A stretch of 7,095 nucleotides of DNA from assembly GCA_017621115.1 (NCBI GenBank), contig JAGATU010000076.1, forward strand, positions 1-7,095. The letters run 5' to 3'. Within the stretch, counting starts at the first letter, position 1, and every line of letters begins with the position of its first letter. This document shows, piece after piece, positions 6,768 through 7,095 of the stretch. Below the pieces are notes generated by a model that worked only from the letters and a program-made list of their open reading frames with translations, searched no databases and was not told the origin of the DNA. The stretch is from Lachnospiraceae bacterium (GTDB taxonomy: Bacteria; Bacillota_A; Clostridia; Lachnospirales; Lachnospiraceae). A program made the position numbers and the translations under genes.

Positions 6768-6785
6768 GGTCTAATTGGTTAAACC
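6768..6785. promoter_or_regulatory. Palindromic operator 2, imperfect copy of operator 1
   Basis: GGTCTAA (6768-6774) and TTAAACC (6779-6785) form an 18-base palindrome with six of seven arm positions matching. Its left arm repeats the GGTCTAA of operator 1. Its start is exactly 30 bases from that of operator 1, about three helical turns, so two dimers could bind on the same DNA face. It lies just after the expected transcription start. Confidence 0.65.
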
Positions 6786-6803
6786 TATATAGATAATTGT
6801 AAT

Positions 6804-6809
6804 AGGAGG
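6804..6809 (+). promoter_or_regulatory. Ribosome binding site of the BlaI/MecI-like gene
   Basis: A perfect AGGAGG, with 5 bases before the ATG at 6815. An ATG at 6810 touches the site and is out of frame, so 6815 is the start. Confidence 0.85.
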
Positions 6810-6814
6810 ATGTT

Positions 6815-7095
6815 ATGCCTACACCAAAAGTATTTGAAAGTGAATACCGTTTTTGTTTGATTTTATGGGAACATGAGCCGGTAAAGAGTACCGAACTTGT
6901 TAGATTGTGCGAGCAGGAACTTGGATGGAAAAAAGCAACTACATATACAGTAATTAAGCGTTTAAGTGAGCGTGGAGTAATAAAGAGTGAGGATGCGGTG
7001 GTGACTTCGCTGGTATCTAAGCAGGAAGTACAAAAGGCAGAGATGGAAGAGATGGTAGAGAAGACTTTTGAAGGTTCCCTGCCTGCTTTTGTTGC
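6815..7095 (+). CDS. BlaI/MecI/CopY-family transcriptional repressor, N-terminal part (3' truncated by window edge)
   Basis: The reading frame from ATG 6815 is open to the window end and gives 93 residues beginning MPTPKVFESEYRFCLILWEH. It is a winged-helix regulator of the BlaI/MecI type: helix 1 with LILWEHEPVKSTEL, the recognition-helix region GWKKATTYTVIKRLSERG (about 38-55), a wing region (VIKSEDAVVTSLVS, 56-69), then an acidic helix leading to the dimerisation domain (EMEEMVEKTFEGSLPAFVA). The family is usually 115-130 residues, so about 30 C-terminal residues are missing. Known members bind palindromic operators as dimers and are inactivated by cleavage by a BlaR1/MecR1 membrane protease, usually encoded just downstream; that partner is outside the window. 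The two palindromes upstream suggest autoregulation. Its targets (beta-lactam response, efflux or other) cannot be told from here. Confidence 0.9.
   Translation, partial: MPTPKVFESEYRFCLILWEHEPVKSTELVRLCEQELGWKKATTYTVIKRLSERGVIKSEDAVVTSLVSKQEVQKAEMEEMVEKTFEGSLPAFV

Noticed and set aside
6715..6814. Riboswitch or small RNA in the region before the repressor gene
   Set aside because: The stretch is short and fully accounted for by promoter, two palindromes and ribosome site; no further stem plus terminator or antiterminator pair is visible.

Overview
The window looks like the chromosome of a Gram-positive anaerobe of the Firmicutes, most likely a Lachnospiraceae/Clostridia member. This rests on moderate-to-low GC, strong AGGAGG-type ribosome sites, tight co-directional gene packing, and the gene families present (a BmrCD-type ABC exporter pair, DUF5058-like and DUF1893-like proteins, a BlaI/MecI regulator). 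The genus cannot be fixed from the sequence alone.

Layout: everything real is on the + strand. (1) 1-2190: the 3' end of one ABC exporter half and the complete second half, with stop and start codons directly abutting. (2) 2210-3334: a PfkB-family kinase. (3) 3377-4769: two small polytopic membrane proteins, the first probably DUF5058, the second not recognised. (4) 4784-6223: a membrane-anchored M20-family metallohydrolase. (5) 6247-6666: a small DUF1893 protein. Gaps between these genes are 0 to 42 bases, and a clear rho-independent terminator follows at 6681-6714, so positions 1-6666 read as the end of one transcription unit. (6) 6727-7095: a new unit with its own promoter, two palindromic operator-like sites and the start of a BlaI/MecI-family repressor cut by the window edge.

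How they may work together: the ABC pair has the asymmetry of a heterodimeric exporter, with Asp in place of the catalytic Glu in the first half and a degenerate signature in the second. The two small membrane proteins, the anchored M20 hydrolase, the kinase and the DUF1893 protein form a compact cassette. It resembles, by inference only, a transport-plus-hydrolysis module for a peptide-like or N-acyl/amide-linked compound, with the kinase acting on a released sugar- or nucleoside-like part. That module is the best candidate here for an undescribed system. The downstream repressor appears to be a separate, autoregulated locus, probably followed by a BlaR1/MecR1-like gene or another target beyond the window.
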